NCBI GenBank assembly: GCA_947581885.1
Contig: CANPWF010000068.1
Coordinates: 1 to 8,475, forward strand
Direction of reading: 5' to 3'
Origin: an uncultured Clostridia bacterium
Lineage (GTDB): Bacteria > Bacillota > Clostridia > Christensenellales > Borkfalkiaceae
DNA length: 8,475 nt
Part shown: positions 5,638-8,475 of the stretch, one piece after another
How positions within the stretch are numbered: position 1 is the stretch's first letter
How the letters are laid out: each line of letters begins with the position of its first letter
The notes under the pieces: model-generated
The model's input: the letters and a program-made list of their open reading frames with translations, nothing else
Database searches by the model: none
Told to the model about the DNA's origin: nothing
Made by a program: the position numbers and the translations under genes

Positions 5638-6984
5638 ATGCGCAAGATCTTGCCCGAAAATCTCATCCGCCTTGCGGAAAACTGCCCCCGCCCCCTCTAC
5701 CTCGTGGGGGGAAGCGTGCGCGATTTCCTCGCGGGAGCCCTTCGCCCTCGGATCGATTGGGACATCGCTTCCCCCTGCACCGAGGAAGAACTCCTTGCCG
5801 CCGCCCGAAAGAGCGGATTGGAGGCGCGTGCCGTGTACAAGCGGACGGGCACCGTGAAACTCACGGGGGAAGGCGAGGAGTACGAGTTCACCCGCTTCCG
5901 CACCGATACTTATGTGCGGGGACTCCACGCCCCTTCCGAGATCGCCTTCACCGAGGATATTTCTCTCGACGCGCGTCGGCGGGATTTCTGCGCGAACGCC
6001 GTGTATTACGAGATCAAGACGGGAAAATTCGTCGACCCGCTCGGGGGGATCGGAGACATCGAAAAGAAGTGCCTTCGCACCGTCGCTCCCGCCGAAAAGG
6101 TGTTCGGCGAGGACGGATTGCGCCTCATGCGCCTCGCCCGTATCGCCGCCCAAACGGGCTTCGACCCCGACGAAAATTGCACAATGGGTGCGAAAAAGAA
6201 CGCGTCGCTCATCAAAGACATCGTGCCCGAACGCGTCTTTTCCGAGCTCGAACTTCTCCTTCACTCTGATTCCTTCGCGGGGGAAAACGCCCCCTACCGC
6301 GGACTGTGCATTCTCCGCGAGACGGGCGTTCTTTCCCATATCCTTCCCGAGCTCGCCGCGGGGGACAAGTTGGAGCAGAGGAAGGATTTCCATAACTACG
6401 ACGTGCTCGAACATTCCTTCCGCACGGTGAAGTATTCCCCCGCCGAGATCCGCCTTGCCGCCCTTCTTCACGATGTGGGAAAGCCCTTCTGCTACTTCCG
6501 CGACGGCAACTTTTACGCCCATGCGGAGGAGGGAGCGCGGCTCGCCGAGGAGATCCTTACCCGCCTCAAAGCCCCCAAGGCGTTGAAGGCGGAGACGGTG
6601 CGCCTCGTCGCCCTGCACATGCGGGACTATCATCTCGACATGCGGGAGAGCAAGGTGCGGCGGGAGATCGTGCAAAACCTCGATATTCTCGAAAAGCTCT
6701 TCGCCCTCAAACAGGCGGACTATTCCGCGTGCAAAGACGATCTCTCCCCCGCCCCGTCCGTTCTCAAATGGAGGGAAATTCTCTCCCGCATGAAGGAGGA
6801 GAAGGTGCCCTTCTCTCTTTCCGAACTCGCCGTAAACGGGCTTGAATTGCAACGGGCGGGCGTTCCCGTGGAGCATACCGCGGAAGCCCTGTCCGACCTT
6901 CTCGACGCTTGCATCCTTCGCGTCGTTCCCAATGAAAAAACCGCCCTCGTCCGCCGCGCCGTCAAGCGGTTCGGGGAAAAATAG
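5638..6984 (+). CDS. cca: CCA-adding tRNA nucleotidyltransferase with HD domain
   Basis: This 448-aa enzyme is a class II CCA-adding nucleotidyltransferase, which builds or repairs the 3'-CCA end of tRNAs from CTP and ATP without a template. Head motifs are YLVGGSVRDFLAG (21-33), the metal-binding pair D40/D42 in RIDWDIA, RTGTVKLTGEGEEYEFTRFR (69-88), DARRRDFCANAVYY (111-124), and FGEDGLRLMRLARIAAQTGF (156-175) for nucleotide selection. An HD-type domain follows, with H259, the HD pair in LLHDVGKP (276-283), H327 and H332. The C-terminal FSLSELAVNGLELQRAGVP (392-410) is the usual tail-region motif. Such HD-containing CCA enzymes are common in Clostridia. Whether the enzyme adds the whole CCA or only part cannot be settled here. 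An ATG at 5596 would add 14 residues but lies upstream of the predicted transcript start. Confidence 0.93.
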   Translation: MRKILPENLIRLAENCPRPLYLVGGSVRDFLAGALRPRIDWDIASPCTEEELLAAARKSGLEARAVYKRTGTVKLTGEGEEYEFTRFRTDTYVRGLHAPSEIAFTEDISLDARRRDFCANAVYYEIKTGKFVDPLGGIGDIEKKCLRTVAPAEKVFGEDGLRLMRLARIAAQTGFDPDENCTMGAKKNASLIKDIVPERVFSELELLLHSDSFAGENAPYRGLCILRETGVLSHILPELAAGDKLEQRKDFHNYDVLEHSFRTVKYSPAEIRLAALLHDVGKPFCYFRDGNFYAHAEEGARLAEEILTRLKAPKALKAETVRLVALHMRDYHLDMRESKVRREIVQNLDILEKLFALKQADYSACKDDLSPAPSVLKWREILSRMKEEKVPFSLSELAVNGLELQRAGVPVEHTAEALSDLLDACILRVVPNEKTALVRRAVKRFGEK

Positions 6985-6987
6985 GAG
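6983..6987 (+). promoter_or_regulatory. Ribosome binding site of rmuC overlapping the cca stop
   Basis: AGGAG shares two bases with the TAG stop codon of cca (6982-6984) and lies 5 nt before the rmuC ATG. This suggests coupled translation of the two genes. Confidence 0.8.
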
Positions 6988-6992
6988 ATACC

Positions 6993-8123
6993 ATGGAAAA
7001 CGTCCTTCTCATCATCTCTCTCGTGCTCAACGGGATCTGCATCACGCTCGTTGTATTTCTCCTTCTCAAAAAGAGAAACGAGACGGGCGAATGGCGGGAA
7101 CCCCTTCGCCGCGTCGAAGAACAGGTGAGCGCAACGGCGAGGCTCACCGACTACATCGCCCGCACCGAAGAGGCAAGTGCGCACGCCACCGAAGCGAGGC
7201 TTGCCAACATTCAGAACAGGCTCGCCGACGACATCAAGTATATCGTCGAGAGCAACGCGCAAAATCTCGACCGTATCCGCCGCACGGTGGATGAGAAGCT
7301 GACCTCTTCCATCGACGGAAAGCTCACCGAAAGCTACAAGGTCATCTCCGAACGGCTCGAAAAGATGTACGAGAGCGCGGGCGAAATGCGTGCCCTCTCG
7401 GGGAACGTCGCCGAGATCCGTCGGGTATTCGCCAACGTGAAACTGAGGGGCACTTGGGGGGAAGCGCAGCTCGATACCCTTCTTTCCCAGATGCTCGCCC
7501 CCACGCAGTATGCAAGGAGCGTCAAGCTCGATCCCCTCGGCGATCTCATCGTGGATTTCGCCGTCATTCTCCCTTCCAAAAAGGGGGAAACGGTGTATTT
7601 GCCTATCGACAGCAAGTTCCCCGTCGAGGAGTTCGAACGGCTGCAAGAGTGCGCCGAACGGGGGGATAAAGAGGGCGAAGAGCGGGCGAGGAAGAACCTC
7701 GAACGGGCGGTGAAATTGCAGGCAGATTCGATTGCAAAGAAGTATATCCGTCCCCCGCAGACTTCGGACTTTGCGGTGATGTATCTCCCCTCCGAAGGGG
7801 TGTACGCCGAGATCGCACGGTATGCGGGGCTCACCGATTTTCTGCGCTCCCGCCGCGTGATCGCCTGCGGCCCCACCAACTTCGGGGCACTGCTCTCCAT
7901 CTTGCAGACGGGCTTCCGCTCCGCCGCCATCGAGAAGCGTTCGGGGGAACTCATCGAAATGCTCGACGTGTTCCGCCGCGACTTCGCCGAATTCTCCGCC
8001 CTGCTCGACAAGACGAGGAAGAAGCTCAAAGAGGCGCAGGACAGCGTGGAGAGCGCGGAAAAACGCACCGCTTCCATCGGAAGGACGCTCGACTCCTTCC
8101 GCGCGGAAGAGGGCGAAGAATGA
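6993..8123 (+). CDS. rmuC: DNA recombination protein RmuC
   Basis: RmuC proteins are membrane-anchored, coiled-coil proteins with a core related to restriction-endonuclease-like folds; in E. coli loss of rmuC raises inversion at short inverted repeats. This 376-aa copy has an N-terminal membrane helix (about 4-26), a coiled-coil region (about 33-140), and the conserved core: VFANVKLRGTWGEAQLDTLL (145-164), VYLPIDSKFPVEEFERL (201-217), KKYIRPPQTSDFAVMYLPSE (249-268), and GVYAEIARYAG (269-279). A second helical stretch ends the protein (about 325-376). Length fits the shorter Gram-positive type. It lies 8 nt after cca and is probably co-transcribed with it. It is followed by a repeat-rich gene-free region. 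The pairing with cca looks like operon convenience; no functional link is evident. Confidence 0.92.
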   Translation: MENVLLIISLVLNGICITLVVFLLLKKRNETGEWREPLRRVEEQVSATARLTDYIARTEEASAHATEARLANIQNRLADDIKYIVESNAQNLDRIRRTVDEKLTSSIDGKLTESYKVISERLEKMYESAGEMRALSGNVAEIRRVFANVKLRGTWGEAQLDTLLSQMLAPTQYARSVKLDPLGDLIVDFAVILPSKKGETVYLPIDSKFPVEEFERLQECAERGDKEGEERARKNLERAVKLQADSIAKKYIRPPQTSDFAVMYLPSEGVYAEIARYAGLTDFLRSRRVIACGPTNFGALLSILQTGFRSAAIEKRSGELIEMLDVFRRDFAEFSALLDKTRKKLKEAQDSVESAEKRTASIGRTLDSFRAEEGEE

Positions 8124-8144
8124 AGCAATGGGGGTCGGAATTTG

Positions 8145-8158
8145 GGGGGGTACCCCCC
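8145..8158. repeat. Perfect G6-TA-C6 palindrome after rmuC
   Basis: GGGGGGTACCCCCC is a 14-nt perfect palindrome 21 nt after the rmuC stop. As a hairpin it would give five G-C pairs with a GTAC loop. No run of T follows, so it is a weak candidate for a terminator. The region has no other terminator-like structure for the cca-rmuC transcript. Confidence 0.5.
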
Positions 8159-8171
8159 TCTCGGCTCCCCG

Positions 8172-8297
8172 CCCCACCTCATTTCGAGCGCAGTCGAGAA
8201 ATCTCTCACTTCTCCCAACGGACATGTGCGTCTACACCCCCACCTCATTTCGAGCGCAGTCGAGAAATCTCTCACTTCTCCCAACATACATGTACGT
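8172..8297. repeat. Two tandem copies of a 48-bp core, 66-bp period
   Basis: Bases 8172-8219 and 8238-8285 are identical over 48 nt. Similarity continues weakly past each core: both are followed within two bases by ACATGT, one base, then CGT, so the full unit is about 66 bp. Within each core lies an imperfect inverted pair, ATTTCGA and TCGAGAAAT. From memory, this motif (reverse strand containing TTTCTCGACTGCGCTCGAAA) resembles a short dispersed repeat seen in many gut Clostridia genomes; that is recall, not a search result. Confidence 0.85.
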
Positions 8298-8308
8298 ATG
8301 GAATTGGG

Positions 8309-8378
8309 CGAGATCCTTCACTTCGTTACTTCGCCTTGCGGCTCGTGCGCCCTTCGGTCGGGCAGGATGAGGTGCGAG
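8309..8378. repeat. Second dispersed-repeat-like block with inverted ATCCT/AGGAT
   Basis: The block begins GCGAGATCCTTCACTTCG and ends CAGGATGAGGTGCGAG. ATCCT (8313-8317) and AGGAT (8364-8368) form a short inverted pair enclosing a GC-rich loop with GCCC and GGGC (8349-8363). It resembles, from memory, another common intergenic repeat type with the wording GAGATCCTTCACTTCG. Only one copy is in the window. Confidence 0.45.
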
Positions 8379-8421
8379 ACGCGTACTCTTTCGCTCTTTC
8401 TCTCGGCTCCCCCTCGAGGGA

Positions 8422-8473
8422 CGCAGAACGCACCATGAGCATCAGTCCGGTGGACTGTGCGAGGCGTTCTGCG
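8422..8473. repeat. Nested hairpin at the right edge
   Basis: A 10-bp outer stem is formed by CGCAGAACGC (8422-8431) and GCGTTCTGCG (8464-8473). Inside it, CAGTCC (8443-8448) pairs with GGACTG (8452-8457) around a GGT loop. This inner stem extends by GCA (8439-8441) with TGC (8458-8460) across one bulged T. There is no U-tract in the window after it. Confidence 0.7.
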
Positions 8474-8475
8474 AT

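Larger units (their letters stand above)
8124..8475. other. Gene-free repeat mosaic downstream of rmuC
   Basis: No believable coding region lies in these 352 bases. Open frames here translate repeat sequence and lack ribosome binding sites. The stretch holds a G/C palindrome (8145-8158), two 66-bp-period tandem units (8172-8297), a second repeat-like block (8309-8378), a perfect 10-nt palindrome CCCTCGAGGG (8411-8420) and a nested hairpin at the right edge. Confidence 0.8.

Noticed and set aside
4979..5857. 292-aa plus-strand frame across dgk, the promoter region and cca
   Set aside because: It is antisense to the dgk motifs, crosses both promoters and has no family features.
5599..6876. 425-aa minus-strand frame
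   Set aside because: It is fully antisense to cca, which has complete catalytic motifs.
6720..8225. 501-aa minus-strand frame
   Set aside because: It is antisense to cca and rmuC and begins inside repeat sequence.
8172..8285. CRISPR array
   Set aside because: There are only two 48-bp repeats with an 18-nt spacer whose sequence is partly shared between copies, and no cas genes are near.
7334..8287. 317-aa minus-strand frame with a duplicated N-terminus
   Set aside because: The duplicated N-terminus is just the 66-bp repeat translated; the rest is antisense to rmuC.
8128..8438. 80-aa and 98-aa plus-strand open frames after rmuC
   Set aside because: They are translations of intergenic repeats with no ribosome binding site and no recognisable domain.

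Overview
The window is GC-rich, densely coded bacterial chromosome. AGGAG-type ribosome binding sites, a SpoIIE-family phosphatase, a DgkB/YegS-type lipid kinase, an HD-domain CCA-adding enzyme and a YazA-type GIY-YIG protein together suggest an uncultured member of the Clostridia (Bacillota). Placement below that level, for example near gut Christensenellales, would be a guess. No phage, transposase, CRISPR, rRNA or tRNA gene was found.

Positions 1-5527 are one tightly packed minus-strand gene row, read from right to left: diacylglycerol/lipid kinase (dgk), a Cys-rich PAS plus PP2C phosphatase, ispE, an unnamed two-membrane-segment protein, a Wzz-like polysaccharide chain-length protein, a small GIY-YIG protein, and the first 51 codons of another membrane protein that runs off the left edge. 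Junctions are 1-nt gaps, 4-nt ATGA/GTGA overlaps, or short gaps. One strong internal promoter precedes the Wzz-like gene. The theme is envelope lipid metabolism: phosphatidic acid recycling, an isoprenoid precursor that feeds the undecaprenyl carrier, and polysaccharide assembly. The phosphatase may add a regulatory input; this link is inference from gene order.

Positions 5528-5637 hold a compact divergent promoter region. Both promoters appear to use the same palindromic -35 hexamer (TTGCAA, 5577-5582), each with a 17-bp spacer and a good -10. Rightward from it are cca (tRNA CCA-adding enzyme) and rmuC (DNA-recombination-limiting protein), separated by 8 nt.

Positions 8124-8475 contain no believable gene. 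They are a mosaic of short repeats: a G/C palindrome, two copies of a 66-bp tandem unit, a second repeat-like block, a 13-nt direct repeat flanking the mosaic, and a nested hairpin at the right edge. The left edge also carries a perfect 21-bp inverted repeat that interrupts the partial gene, so the left end could be an assembly or library artefact. No clearly new multi-gene system was found. The best leads are the shared -35 element, the Cys4 PAS phosphatase inside a lipid operon, and the repeat mosaic.
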